DNA of 64,000 nt from Thalassospira sp. HF15 (GCF_011806525.1 NZ_JAAVKI010000001.1:124001-188000), one strand, 5' to 3'. Shown: positions 15,341 through 24,776, counted from the first letter of the stretch. Translations and numbers: made by a program. Notes: a model not told the origin generated them from the sequence alone.

Positions 15341-17830
15341 ATGGACAGCCGGACCGAACAGTTAGACACCCCGTCAGGTGCGGCAGGCGGTGCCCCCGCC
15401 GGAGCGAAGCCAGCAAATGACGACGATGTCAGCTTCCAGATCGAAGGCATGTCATGCGCAAACTGTGCCGGGCGCGTTGAAAAGGCACTTGGTGCACTCG
15501 ATGGTGTGTCCGAGGCATCGGTCAACTTCGCGCTGAATTCCGCGAATGTTCACTTTGATCGCAGCAAGACCGATACCGCGAAGATCGCACAGGCCGTAAA
15601 TGACGCCGGTTATAGCGTTGTGGAAAATCAGCTGTCCTTTGATGTCGATGGCATGTCCTGCGCGAACTGTGCGTTGCGGGTAGAAAAGGCGCTGGCAGCC
15701 CTGCCAGGTGTTTTAACAGCCAGTGTGAATTTCGCCCTTGAACGTGCTGATGTGTCGACCTTGTCCGATAGCGTAAACGACGCCCGCGTGATCAAGGCCA
15801 TCGAGGATGCTGGGTATCACGCGACATCGCGCAACGGTCCCGCGTCCGAGACGCCGGATGAAGAGGGCGCTGATACCGTTGCCAAAAAGAAAACCGACAA
15901 ATCCCTGATCCTGTTGGCGGTATCGGCACTGCTGACCGCGCCACTGGTCCTGCAGATGGTCTGGATGAACCTTGGGGTGTCTTATCACCTGCCAGCTTGG
16001 GTCGAACTGGTGCTGGCGACGCCCGTGCAGTTTTATATCGGCGCACGGTTCTATAAGGGCGCATATGCAGCGCTTCGTCATCGTAGTGCGAATATGGATG
16101 TGCTGGTCGCCCTTGGGACGTCGGCGGCCTATTTCCTTAGCCTCTATAACATGGTCACAGCCAATGCCGGGCAGGCCCATCTTTACTTTGAGGCCTCGGC
16201 TGCGATTGTAACCCTGATCCTTGCCGGCAAGATTATGGAAGAACGCGCCAAGCGCGGTGCATCGGCCGCCATCCGTGAATTGATGGCACTCCGCCCGCGT
16301 CGGGCGCGCAAGCTCGTTGACGGTGAAGGCGAACAAGATGTTGCGGTCGAAAGTCTTTCGGTCGGTGATATCGTCCGTGTGTTGCCCGGTGAACGCCTGC
16401 CGGTGGATGGGACGGTGCGTGCTGGTGACAGCGAGCTTGATGAAAGCCTGATCACCGGTGAAACCCGCCCGGTCGCCCGAATGACTGGCGACGCGGTTGT
16501 CGGTGGCGCGGTCAATGGCACCGGTCGACTTGATATCGAAGTTCGGGCAGTTGGCGATGATACAACGCTGTCGCGTATCATTCGTCTGGTGGAACAGGCC
16601 CAGACCGGCAAGGCACCTGTTCAGAAACTGGTCGACCGCGTTTCTGCGGTGTTTGTGCCGATTGTGGTTGGCATCGCACTTGTGACATTGGCTGCCTGGC
16701 TATTTACCGGCTTTGGTGCGGAGGCCTCCATTGTTGCCGCTGTATCGGTTCTGGTGATTGCCTGTCCCTGTGCTTTGGGCCTTGCAACGCCAACCGCCCT
16801 TGTCGCCGGAACAGGCAGTGCGGCGCGCAACGGTATTCTGATCCGCAATTTCGAGGCGCTTGAGCAGGCCCATAACGTTGATACCGTCATTTTCGACAAG
16901 ACCGGTACGCTGACCGAAGGCACCCCGACGGTGCGCAATGTCGAAGCCGTCAATGGCATAGAGCGCGACGAACTTCTTCGCCTTACGGCGGCAGTTCAGT
17001 CGGCCAGTGAACATCCGCTTGCCCGTGCCATCGTCTCGCTTGCCCGTGACGAGGGTCAAACACTGCCCGACATCAGCAACTTCAAAGGCAAAACCGGTGC
17101 CGGTGTCATGGCAGAGGTTGATGGTCGCAAGGTTGTGGTTGGCTCCGAAGCGCTGCTGAGTGATCAGAACATTGGCCTACCAGCCGATGACATCGCACAG
17201 GCCATCAAGACCCACGAGGGCGAGGGGCGAACTGTGATTCTGGTGGCTGTCGATGGTGCGTTTGCGGGTTATATGACGCTTGAAGATCGCATTCGCGAAA
17301 ATGCCAAGCAGGCGATTGCCGACCTCAAGGCGCGCGGAATCGCATCAATCATGCTGTCGGGGGACAGTCAGGATGTCGCAAGCCATGTCGCCCGTGAGCT
17401 TGGCCTGGAACGCGGTGAAGGTCGTATTCGCCCGCAGGACAAGGCGCTTGAGGTCGAAAAACTCCGTAAGCAAGGCCGTCACGTTGCCATGGTCGGCGAC
17501 GGCATCAACGATGCGCCTGCGCTGGCGGCGGCGGATGTCGGTATTGCCATGGGCGGTGGAACCGATGTTGCCATGGAAACCGCCGGCATTACCCTGATGC
17601 GTTCGGACCCGGCACTTGTGTCTGCCGCGATTGATATTTCCATCGCAACCCGTCGCAAGATTGCACAAAACCTGTTTTGGGCCTTTGCCTATAACGTGGT
17701 TGGTGTGCCCTTGGCTGCCCTTGGTGTGCTTAGCCCGGCAATTGCCGGTGCTGCGATGGCACTCAGTTCGGTCTCGGTTGTGGGCAACTCTCTGACGCTT
17801 CGTCGCTGGAACGCAAAGGGACGGGGATAA
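15341..17830 (+). CDS. copA: Copper-exporting P1B-type ATPase
   Basis: This 829-residue inner membrane pump exports Cu(I) from the cytoplasm. Two N-terminal heavy-metal-associated domains carry GMSCANC (Cys39/42 and Cys107/110). Then follow eight predicted membrane helices with the metal-site CPC in VIACPCALGLATPTA, an actuator TGE (LITGETRPV), phosphorylation motif DKTGTLTEG, the P1B-specific HP (SEHPLARAI) and the hinge MVGDGINDAPALAAADVGIAMG. Transmembrane N-Y (AYNVVGVPLAA) and MxxSS (MALSSVSVVGNSL) complete the Cu(I) signature. The promoter at 15268-15298 matches a CueR site, and cueR starts 3 bases after the stop, so copper autoregulation of the operon is expected. Confidence 0.96.
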   Translation: MDSRTEQLDTPSGAAGGAPAGAKPANDDDVSFQIEGMSCANCAGRVEKALGALDGVSEASVNFALNSANVHFDRSKTDTAKIAQAVNDAGYSVVENQLSFDVDGMSCANCALRVEKALAALPGVLTASVNFALERADVSTLSDSVNDARVIKAIEDAGYHATSRNGPASETPDEEGADTVAKKKTDKSLILLAVSALLTAPLVLQMVWMNLGVSYHLPAWVELVLATPVQFYIGARFYKGAYAALRHRSANMDVLVALGTSAAYFLSLYNMVTANAGQAHLYFEASAAIVTLILAGKIMEERAKRGASAAIRELMALRPRRARKLVDGEGEQDVAVESLSVGDIVRVLPGERLPVDGTVRAGDSELDESLITGETRPVARMTGDAVVGGAVNGTGRLDIEVRAVGDDTTLSRIIRLVEQAQTGKAPVQKLVDRVSAVFVPIVVGIALVTLAAWLFTGFGAEASIVAAVSVLVIACPCALGLATPTALVAGTGSAARNGILIRNFEALEQAHNVDTVIFDKTGTLTEGTPTVRNVEAVNGIERDELLRLTAAVQSASEHPLARAIVSLARDEGQTLPDISNFKGKTGAGVMAEVDGRKVVVGSEALLSDQNIGLPADDIAQAIKTHEGEGRTVILVAVDGAFAGYMTLEDRIRENAKQAIADLKARGIASIMLSGDSQDVASHVARELGLERGEGRIRPQDKALEVEKLRKQGRHVAMVGDGINDAPALAAADVGIAMGGGTDVAMETAGITLMRSDPALVSAAIDISIATRRKIAQNLFWAFAYNVVGVPLAALGVLSPAIAGAAMALSSVSVVGNSLTLRRWNAKGRG

Positions 17831-17833
17831 GTC

Positions 17834-18217
17834 ATGAATATTTCCGACGCCGCAATTGAGTGTGGCCTTCCTGCCAAGACCATCCGCTATTACGAGGATA
17901 TCGGTCTGGTGTCGCCCGGCAGGCTTGCCAACGGCTATCGCGATTATGATGAGGATGACCTGCACAAGCTGCGCTTTTTGCAGCGTGCGCGTGGGCTTGG
18001 TTTCTCGGTCGAAGACTGCCGAGTGTTGCTGTCTCTTTACGAGGACCGCAATCGTGCCTCTGGCGATGTAAGGAAAATCGCCAAAACCCACCTGGACGAG
18101 ATCGAACGCAAAATTGCCGAGCTCCAAAGCCTGCGCGATACGCTGTCTGATCTTGTGCAGTCCTGCCATGGTGATGATCGTCCGAACTGTCCGATCATCA
18201 ATGATCTGGCGCGCTAA
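17834..18217 (+). CDS. cueR: MerR-family copper-sensing regulator CueR
   Basis: This 127-residue regulator has an N-terminal MerR winged helix (KTIRYYEDIGLVSPGR), a long dimerisation helix and a C-terminal metal loop with Cys111 and Cys119 (CHGDDRPNC), the 8-residue Cys-to-Cys spacing typical of CueR. A serine (S76, in NRASGDVR) at the position that marks monovalent-metal sensors is present, where divalent-metal sensors have Cys. It would bind Cu(I) and activate the promoter upstream of copA. It is translated 3 bases after copA, so activation also raises the sensor level. A cytochrome c gene follows within 40 bases. Confidence 0.93.
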   Translation: MNISDAAIECGLPAKTIRYYEDIGLVSPGRLANGYRDYDEDDLHKLRFLQRARGLGFSVEDCRVLLSLYEDRNRASGDVRKIAKTHLDEIERKIAELQSLRDTLSDLVQSCHGDDRPNCPIINDLAR

Positions 18218-18254
18218 CCTTTTCCGATACCCCCTATGACCAAGAGAGAGAATA

Positions 18255-18731
18255 GTGAAAAATAAAGGCGTTATGGCGCTTGGCGCGCTTCTCGGTCTGG
18301 CCATCATCGTTGGTGGCGTGCGTTTTTTCGGTACGGAAAGCAGTAACGATCAGACCGTGGAACTGCGCCCGGATGATCTGCAACTCATTGCCTTGGGCAA
18401 GAAGGTCTATGATGCCAATTGTGCGTCCTGCCACGGCGCCAAACTTGAAGGTGAGCCCGACTGGCGACAACGCGGGGCAGATGGCCTGCTTCCGGCACCA
18501 CCCCATGATGAAACCGGTCATACTTGGCACCATCCTGATGCCCTGTTATTTGCCGTGACCAAATACGGACCGGCGGCCATGGCCGGGGATGACTACAAGT
18601 CGGCAATGCCCGGCTTCGAGGATGTCCTGACTGACGAAGAAATCCTGGCGAGCCTGTCTTACATCAAAAGCCGATGGCCCAAAGACGTTGTAACACGCCA
18701 CGACCAGATCAATCAGTCAGCCGCACAGTGA
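18255..18731 (+). CDS. Class I cytochrome c, membrane-anchored or secreted
   Basis: This 158-residue protein has an N-terminal hydrophobic segment (VMALGALLGLAIIVGGVRFF) as signal or anchor, then one heme c motif CASCH (Cys56, Cys59, His60) and a likely axial Met118 in SAMPGF. The fold is that of a class I monoheme cytochrome facing the periplasm. The start is GTG at 18255, after AGAGAG. It is the third gene in the copA-cueR direction with a 37-base gap and a terminator after it, so it may be copper-induced. The electron partner is unknown; a role with a copper oxidase or in copper oxidation state is a guess. Confidence 0.85.
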   Translation: MKNKGVMALGALLGLAIIVGGVRFFGTESSNDQTVELRPDDLQLIALGKKVYDANCASCHGAKLEGEPDWRQRGADGLLPAPPHDETGHTWHHPDALLFAVTKYGPAAMAGDDYKSAMPGFEDVLTDEEILASLSYIKSRWPKDVVTRHDQINQSAAQ

Positions 18732-18744
18732 TCCCCTAAAAGCC

Positions 18745-18780
18745 AAAAGACCCGCCGTGGTACTTCCCGGCGGGTCTTTT
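18745..18780. terminator. Bidirectional terminator between cytochrome c and sensor kinase genes
   Basis: AAAAGACCCGCCG-N10-CGGCGGGTCTTTT; A-run and T-run on both sides suit the two convergent genes. Confidence 0.93.
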
Positions 18781-18803
18781 GCTATTTCGTGATTGTGATC
18801 AGC

Positions 18804-19934
18804 TTAGTGTCGCGGCAGGGTAATCCGCACCGTGGTACCCTTGCCAAGATCACTCTCGATGCTCAGCCGTCCGCCATGCAGTTCGACCAGAAGCTTGGCA
18901 AGTGGCAGGCCAAGGCCTGTCCCGACACTTTCCTTTACCCCGGACGGATGCAACTGTGAAAACCGTGCAAGCGCGCGTGGAATGTCGTTCGGGCTCATGC
19001 CGACACCATTATCCTCGACTGCAAAGGTCACATCTTCATCGGTGGCGGTAAGACCAAGACGGATTTTACCATGTTCGGGCGTGAACTTCGCTGCGTTGCT
19101 CAGGATGTTGATCAGGATCTGTTTGAGCTTGAGCTTGTCACACTGCATCAATACCGGTGCATCGGGCAGATCAAATTGCAGTTCATGACCGCGGCGCGAA
19201 ATATCATCGCTGACAAGGCGCGCGGCATCACGCACCACACAACGCAGGTCAGCCTCTTCGAGCTGCAAGGTCATCGAGCCGGCCGACAGCTTGGAGACGT
19301 CGAGAACATTGTTGACCAGCTCAAGCAGATGCTTGCCAGCTTCATACACGTCTCGCCCGCAATCACGATAACCCTCCGGCAGATCGCCAAGTACCCCGTG
19401 GGCAATCAGTTCCGAGTTGCCGATGATCGCATTAAGCGGCGTGCGCAGTTCATGGCCCATATTGGCGATGAAGTCGGATTTCGAGGCGTTCGCGTCCGAC
19501 TGATTGCGGTTTTGTTCCATCAGGGATCGTTCGGCCTGTTTCTGACGATCATTTTCAAGAAGCGTCATCAGAACCGCAGTGCGCGTTTCATTGTTGTGGA
19601 AATACTCAAGCGGGGCGATGGACAGATCGCAAACGTGGCTTTCCTTGGCTGCCCCGACCAGAATGATGTCACCGCGCCAGGTACGACCCGAAGAAAACAC
19701 ATCTTCGATATCGTTCATCAACCCCTTGGAGAGAAAACCGGCCTTGCGACCGATCATGCGTTCGCGCGAAACACCAATCATCCGGGCGATGGCCTCGTTG
19801 CACTGCATGACGATGCCGCTGCGATCGCAAATGACGGCAGCATACGGCAGCGCGTTCAGGACAACCTGATCGGCCAATGGCGCACTGGTTGAACTGATTG
19901 GAGTGTTGCTGGTCATTTCAGCCCGTGATCCCAT
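18804..19934 (-). CDS. PAS-domain sensor histidine kinase (orphan)
   Basis: This soluble kinase of about 376 residues has an N-terminal PAS domain (LNALPYAAVICDRSGIVMQCNEAIARMIGVS), a short coiled linker, a phospho-acceptor region (SDFIANMGHELRTPLNAIIGNSEL) and an ATPase domain with ILINILSNAAKFTPE, VEDNGVGM and GTGLGLPLAK. No transmembrane segment is seen, so it likely senses a cytoplasmic signal. No response regulator is adjacent. It starts just after dadA on the same strand; both 19934 and 19916 are possible starts since neither has a clear ribosome-binding site. Confidence 0.85.
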   Translation of the reverse strand: MGSRAEMTSNTPISSTSAPLADQVVLNALPYAAVICDRSGIVMQCNEAIARMIGVSRERMIGRKAGFLSKGLMNDIEDVFSSGRTWRGDIILVGAAKESHVCDLSIAPLEYFHNNETRTAVLMTLLENDRQKQAERSLMEQNRNQSDANASKSDFIANMGHELRTPLNAIIGNSELIAHGVLGDLPEGYRDCGRDVYEAGKHLLELVNNVLDVSKLSAGSMTLQLEEADLRCVVRDAARLVSDDISRRGHELQFDLPDAPVLMQCDKLKLKQILINILSNAAKFTPEHGKIRLGLTATDEDVTFAVEDNGVGMSPNDIPRALARFSQLHPSGVKESVGTGLGLPLAKLLVELHGGRLSIESDLGKGTTVRITLPRH

Positions 19935-19950
19935 GATAATCTGGTCGCCG

Positions 19951-21201
19951 CTAAAAGCGGGCGATACCAAGCCCCGTCAGAGAGATGTCAGGATTTTTGT
20001 TGCTGATGAAATCTGCAACTGCTTTTGCTGATCCGCAACTCATTGTCCAACCCAACGTCCCATGCCCTGTATTAAGGTATAGATTAGCATACTTGGTACC
20101 CCCGAGAATAGGGGCAGAATCAGGGGTAACAGGCCGTAAACCCGCCCAGAAGCTGATGTTGGCGCGATCACCCGAATTCGGGAATAATTCCAGCGCTTTA
20201 TCGACGATCAGTTGTTTGCGGCGTTCCGACATACCCAGGTTATAGCCATCCAATTCTGCTGTGCCTGCAACTCGAAGATGTGTTCCCAGTCGCGAATACA
20301 CCATTTTTATGCTGTCATCAATCAGCGCCGTCTCAGGCGCGCCGGAATGACCCGTGGTATCCATGCTGATCGAGTAGCCTTTGCAGGGGTAAATTGGCAA
20401 TTTGATGCCAATCGGGGCCAGCAACATTGGGCTGTAGCTGCCAAGGCAGACCAAAAAGGCATCCGCCTTGATCTCACCCTTGTCGGTCTGAGCCGCGGTA
20501 ATCTTGCCCTGATCGTGGCTAAGGCCGGTGACTTTGGTGTTGAACTGAAATGATGCACCTTTGGCGATACAGTGTTGAGTAAGCGCCTCGGTGAATTTTT
20601 GCGCGTCGCCGCTTTCATCGTCGGGGGTAAAGCTGCCACCAATGATCGGCACGGTGGCATCACGCAATGCCGGTTCGATGGCAAGGCATTCATCGCGCGA
20701 GACCAGCTTTCGGTTCAGACCATAGTCCTGCATCTGGGCGGTGGCCTTTTCGACGGCGACCATATCCTGTTCGTTGCGACAGATATGCAGGATGCCGCGC
20801 GTGCTGTGGTCATAGTCGATATCAAGTGTGTCCCGCAGGGTACGCAGGCAATCGCGGCTATAGATCGCAACACGCAGTGCCTTTTCCAGATTGATCTTTG
20901 CCCGCGCATCGGTGCAGTTGCGCAAGAACCGCAGACCCCATGAAAACAGTTGCGGGTCAAAGCGCATCCGCACCAGAAGCGGCGCTTCTTCGCGACCAAG
21001 CCAGCTTACGATTTGTTTGGGGGTGGCTGCATTCGCCCAAGGGGTAGCATGACACGCGGAAATCTGACCGCCATTGGCAAAGCTTGTTTCCTGCGCACTG
21101 GCATGCTGGCGATCAACCACCGTGACCTGATGGCCATTTTGCAAAAGATACCAGGCCGCCGTTGTCCCGATGACCCCGGCGCCCAAGACGACAACATGCA
21201 T
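19951..21201 (-). CDS. dadA: D-amino acid dehydrogenase
   Basis: This 416-residue flavoenzyme starts with the FAD-binding motif VVLGAGVIGTTAAWYLLQNGHQVTVVDR and shows the DadA pattern ETSFANGGQISACHATPWA shortly after. The C-terminal part has LNTGHGTLGWTMSCGSAKAVADFI, typical of the small-subunit type. It oxidatively deaminates D-amino acids such as D-alanine and passes electrons to the respiratory chain at the inner membrane. The alanine racemase gene often paired with dadA is not adjacent. A sensor kinase follows 16 bases downstream, suggesting joint transcription. Confidence 0.93.
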   Translation of the reverse strand: MHVVVLGAGVIGTTAAWYLLQNGHQVTVVDRQHASAQETSFANGGQISACHATPWANAATPKQIVSWLGREEAPLLVRMRFDPQLFSWGLRFLRNCTDARAKINLEKALRVAIYSRDCLRTLRDTLDIDYDHSTRGILHICRNEQDMVAVEKATAQMQDYGLNRKLVSRDECLAIEPALRDATVPIIGGSFTPDDESGDAQKFTEALTQHCIAKGASFQFNTKVTGLSHDQGKITAAQTDKGEIKADAFLVCLGSYSPMLLAPIGIKLPIYPCKGYSISMDTTGHSGAPETALIDDSIKMVYSRLGTHLRVAGTAELDGYNLGMSERRKQLIVDKALELFPNSGDRANISFWAGLRPVTPDSAPILGGTKYANLYLNTGHGTLGWTMSCGSAKAVADFISNKNPDISLTGLGIARF

Positions 21202-21396
21202 GCGGGCAAAGCCTTGCTGCGAAAAGTTCTGTGTGGCCTATCTGTTTGTCAGCCTTTCTGCCAACTACCAGACTTGCGAATTTCGCTGCAATATAGTGGG
21301 GTGATATTTAATTGGCTACAGTCGACTGAAGCTGTTTTAAATCCTGCTGGACGCGCGGTACAAATAACGGGTTCACGACAGGGATGACGGGGCGAA

Positions 21397-22854
21397 ATGT
21401 TTGAAATCCTGACAACCGACCAGATGTACGAGGCGGACCGCCGCACAATCGAAGGCGGCGTGCCTGGTGATGTCCTGATGCAAAATGCCGGTCGCGCCGT
21501 GTTTGAAGAAATCATCCGCCACTGGTCACCGCGCTCGGTATCCGTGCTATGCGGTCCCGGCAACAATGGCGGCGATGGCTTTGCGGTTGCCAAGCTGTTG
21601 CGCGACGAAGGCTGGTCTGTTCGTCTTGGCCTGATGGGCGAGGTTTCTGATCTTAAAGGGGATGCTGCCTTACACGCCGCGCGCTGGGACGGGGCCACCG
21701 AACGTTTGTCACCGGCATTGGTGGTCGGTGCGGATCTGGTGGTCGACTGCATCTTTGGGGCCGGGCTGGCACGTGCCATATCCGGTGATCTGGCCGAACT
21801 TGTCACAACAATCAATTCAAGCCCGTGTGGGGTGGTGTCGGTTGATGTGCCATCTGGCGTTGATGGCAATACCGGTATGGTTCTGGGCGTTGGGATCAAG
21901 GCCGACCTGACCGTCACGTTTTGCCGGGCAAAGCCGGGGCACTACTTGTTACCCGGGCGTTTGATGTGCGGCGAACTGATGGTACGCGATATCGGCATTG
22001 CCGATCAGACGGTGCTGGACATTGGCCCGGCTTGTTGGCGCAATGACCCGGTCTTGTGGCGCGCCGGGATCCATTGGCCGGGCCTTGAAGGCCACAAATA
22101 CCATCGCGGGCATCTTTTGGCCTTTGGTGGCAGCGCGATGACCGGGGCCACCCGGCTTGTGGCCCGTGCTGCGCGCAGATCTGGCGTCGGTCTTTTGACC
22201 ATCGTGGCTGAGCCGGGCGCGCTTCCTGTCTATGCGTCTGATGCGCCGGGTAATATGACGGCCCCGATGTCGGCGGTGGATACGCTGGTGAATGACTGTC
22301 GCCATAACGCGTTTGTCATCGGGCCGGGATTCGGTGTTGGCGATGATACCCGCGCCCTTGTCCTGAAATTACTCCATTTGTGTCGTGCGACCGTTCTGGA
22401 TGCCGATGCGCTGACAAGTTTTGCCGAAGATCCGTCGACCTTGTGCTTTGCGGTGCAGGGGCCAACCGTGCTGACCCCGCATGAGGGCGAGTTTGCCCGC
22501 CTGTTTCCCGATATCACCGGCGATAAGCTGAGCCGGGCGCGTGCGGCTGCCAAACGCTGTGGCGCCACCGTTTTGATCAAGGGGGCCGATACCGTGATCG
22601 CAGCACCCGATGGGCGGGCCGCGATCAGTGCGGTGGATGTGCCGTGGCTGGCAACCGCTGGATCTGGCGATGTTTTGGCAGGGATCATCGGTGGATTGAT
22701 GGCCCAGGGCATGGATAGCTTCGATGCCGCCTGCATGGGGGTATGGTTGCATGCCAGAAGCGGGGCGGATATCGGTCCCGGCCTGATTGCCGAAGACATT
22801 CCCGAACATCTCCCCGGTGTCCTGCGCGAACTTTGGTTGGCGTCACGCAAGTAA
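21397..22854 (+). CDS. nnr: Bifunctional NAD(P)H-hydrate epimerase/dehydratase
   Basis: This 485-residue repair enzyme combines an N-terminal epimerase (YjeF_N; MYEADRRTIEGGVPGDVLMQNAGRA and CGPGNNGGDGFAVAKLL) with a C-terminal ADP-dependent dehydratase of ribokinase-like fold (VIGPGFGVGDDTR, VLTPHEGEFARLF, TAGSGDVLAGIIGGLMAQG). Together they convert damaged S- and R-NAD(P)HX back to NAD(P)H in the cytoplasm. Length and domain order are normal. It stands alone, divergent from dadA. Confidence 0.95.
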   Translation: MFEILTTDQMYEADRRTIEGGVPGDVLMQNAGRAVFEEIIRHWSPRSVSVLCGPGNNGGDGFAVAKLLRDEGWSVRLGLMGEVSDLKGDAALHAARWDGATERLSPALVVGADLVVDCIFGAGLARAISGDLAELVTTINSSPCGVVSVDVPSGVDGNTGMVLGVGIKADLTVTFCRAKPGHYLLPGRLMCGELMVRDIGIADQTVLDIGPACWRNDPVLWRAGIHWPGLEGHKYHRGHLLAFGGSAMTGATRLVARAARRSGVGLLTIVAEPGALPVYASDAPGNMTAPMSAVDTLVNDCRHNAFVIGPGFGVGDDTRALVLKLLHLCRATVLDADALTSFAEDPSTLCFAVQGPTVLTPHEGEFARLFPDITGDKLSRARAAAKRCGATVLIKGADTVIAAPDGRAAISAVDVPWLATAGSGDVLAGIIGGLMAQGMDSFDAACMGVWLHARSGADIGPGLIAEDIPEHLPGVLRELWLASRK

Positions 22855-23015
22855 GACAGGGTTTGGATCGACAAGATGTCTGCGCCCGCGCTGGCACTTG
22901 AGGTATAATGACCCGATATAAAAACGATATGGCGTGATGGCGTGGCGCATGATGCAGTCATGACGCGCTGGGGAAACGGTTTGAATTTCTTCTGATACCG
23001 GAGTGGGAGACAGGC

Positions 23016-24410
23016 ATGTCTCAGACATTTCTCGACAGAACACTGGATAATTTGCGCGGCGCATGGCGCGAATTGCGCGATAGCCCCGTGGTCCGTGGTC
23101 TGGGCTTTGATGACAGTCAAAGCCGCCATGATCGCTGGCGTAAACAGATTGCCGATTGTCTGGCGCGGCGCGGCGGGGCGGTGTCGGCCCGCGCCCGGGC
23201 TGCTGCCCTTGGTCACGATTTCCTGCGTCTGGATGATGCGGGCAAACGTGATTTCCTGCATCTATTGGTCAATGAGTTTGGCGTTGATCGCGACCGGGTT
23301 GCGGCGGTGATGTCGGACTGGACGGCGGCCGATGATCTGGCTGAGCAGGCCCTGCTTGAAACTGAACTGCGCAGTGCATTAGTGCCGCCATTCCGTGCAA
23401 TTCTCAAGGAATTCAATTCTTTACCGCAAGGTGTAAAGTTTCTGGTTGATCTGCGCGCGGACCTTTTGCGGTGGCGCAAGGAGGCACCCGGGCTTGCGAT
23501 TCTGGAACGCGACCTAAAAACGCTGCTGGCAAGCTGGTTTGATATCGGTTTTTTGGAGTTGCAGCGAATCACATGGAATTCACCGGCAGCGCTTCTGGAA
23601 AAACTGATCGCCTATGAAGCAGTTCACGCCATTCAAAGTTGGGATGACCTGAAACGTCGTTTGGCATCGGACCGGCGGTGCTTTGCCTTCTTTCATCCGG
23701 GCATGCCCAATGAGCCACTCATTTTTGTTGAAGTGGCTCTTGTGAACGGTATTGCCGGGAACGTTGATGTTCTCATCGAAAGCAGGGATGATGAGTTGGT
23801 GGGCGATGAAAAGCCCCCCAAAGCCGATACGGCAATTTTCTATTCGATCTCGAACGCGCAGGCAGGCCTCGCCGGGATCAGCTTCGGCGACTTCCTGATC
23901 AAGCGGGTTGTTGCCGAACTCCAGCGTGATCTGCCGCAACTCAAGCAATTCTCGACCTTGTCGCCGATACCGGCCCTGCGCAGCTGGATGGACCGTCAGC
24001 TTGATACAATGGCCAAGGGCGATGAAACCGGACTGCCCAAGGCGATTGAGGCGGCGCTAAATGACTGCGACGATCTGATGGGGCCAAAATCCCCGGCTTA
24101 CAGCCCGGATGCTGTGTCTGAGCGTACACGAACCAATATTGAGTATCTGACCGCGTGGTATCTTCTGAATGCCAAGCGTCCCGGCATGGAGACCGCCTTT
24201 GATCCGGTGGCACATTTTCATCTGAGCAACGGGGCCCGGGTTGAACGGCTGAACTGGAATGGCAATGGCAAGGAAAACGGCTGGAACCAGTCATTCGGGA
24301 TGATGGTGAACTATCTCTATGACCTCTCCACCATCGAAAAAAACCACGAAAGTTATGTCGGGCAGGGCAAGATCGCGGTTTCCAGCGCGGTCAAACGGTT
24401 GCTCCGTTAG
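23016..24410 (+). CDS. mcd: Malonyl-CoA decarboxylase
   Basis: This 464-residue protein matches malonyl-CoA decarboxylase: a helical N-terminal domain and a GNAT-like C-terminal catalytic domain. The active-site blocks FYSISNAQAGLAGISFGDFLIKRV (catalytic Ser) and FHLSNGARVERLNWNGN (catalytic His) are intact. It converts malonyl-CoA to acetyl-CoA and CO2 in the cytoplasm. No malonate transporter or malonyl-CoA synthetase lies next to it, so it may dispose of malonyl-CoA rather than serve growth on malonate. GGAGTGGGAG precedes the ATG. Confidence 0.92.
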   Translation: MSQTFLDRTLDNLRGAWRELRDSPVVRGLGFDDSQSRHDRWRKQIADCLARRGGAVSARARAAALGHDFLRLDDAGKRDFLHLLVNEFGVDRDRVAAVMSDWTAADDLAEQALLETELRSALVPPFRAILKEFNSLPQGVKFLVDLRADLLRWRKEAPGLAILERDLKTLLASWFDIGFLELQRITWNSPAALLEKLIAYEAVHAIQSWDDLKRRLASDRRCFAFFHPGMPNEPLIFVEVALVNGIAGNVDVLIESRDDELVGDEKPPKADTAIFYSISNAQAGLAGISFGDFLIKRVVAELQRDLPQLKQFSTLSPIPALRSWMDRQLDTMAKGDETGLPKAIEAALNDCDDLMGPKSPAYSPDAVSERTRTNIEYLTAWYLLNAKRPGMETAFDPVAHFHLSNGARVERLNWNGNGKENGWNQSFGMMVNYLYDLSTIEKNHESYVGQGKIAVSSAVKRLLR

Positions 24411-24468
24411 TGGTTCGAATATCCAAAATCGCTTGATTACCCTCAATTCGGGCCCGGTTTGACGGTTA

Positions 24469-24496
24469 TTTTCGACAAGATTGCAATTGTCGAAAA
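24469..24496. promoter_or_regulatory. Perfect palindrome upstream of the tRNA-Leu promoter
   Basis: TTTTCGACAA (24469-24478) and TTGTCGAAAA (24487-24496) form a perfect 10-bp dyad with an 8-base spacer. It lies between the mcd stop and the tRNA-Leu -35 box, 8 bases before the latter. AT-rich arms and no T-run after it argue against a plain terminator. Confidence 0.5.
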
Positions 24497-24504
24497 GGCG
24501 ATGC

Positions 24505-24533
24505 TTGCATGAGGGGATCGAAGTTTGTATTAA
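24505..24533 (+). promoter_or_regulatory. Sigma-70 promoter of tRNA-Leu
   Basis: TTGCAT and TATTAA separated by 17 bases, about 45 bases before the tRNA. Confidence 0.65.
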
Positions 24534-24578
24534 GGCGCACTCATTCTGGTGTGACCGGAGTGATTTCTATGCTTGTGT

Positions 24579-24663
24579 GCGGGTGTGGCGGAACTGGTAG
24601 ACGCGCTGGATTTAGGTTCCAGTGGAGCAATCCGTGGGGGTTCGAGTCCCTTCACCCGTACCA
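24579..24663 (+). tRNA. tRNA-Leu (anticodon UAG)
   Basis: 85 bases with encoded CCA. The acceptor GCGGGTG pairs with CACCCGT, the anticodon stem CTGGA/TCCAG encloses loop TTTAGGT giving anticodon TAG, and the long class II variable arm expected of tRNA-Leu is present. It lies just before the trigger factor gene. Confidence 0.95.
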
Positions 24664-24776
24664 TAAGCAGGCTGAAAATTTGATCGAGACCCATATTCGT
24701 TTAGTCATATTGACTTTCTGACGTCCGGACTGCGTCGCGTAACGGACATTATTCGAACCAAGCAAAAGAGTTATCT

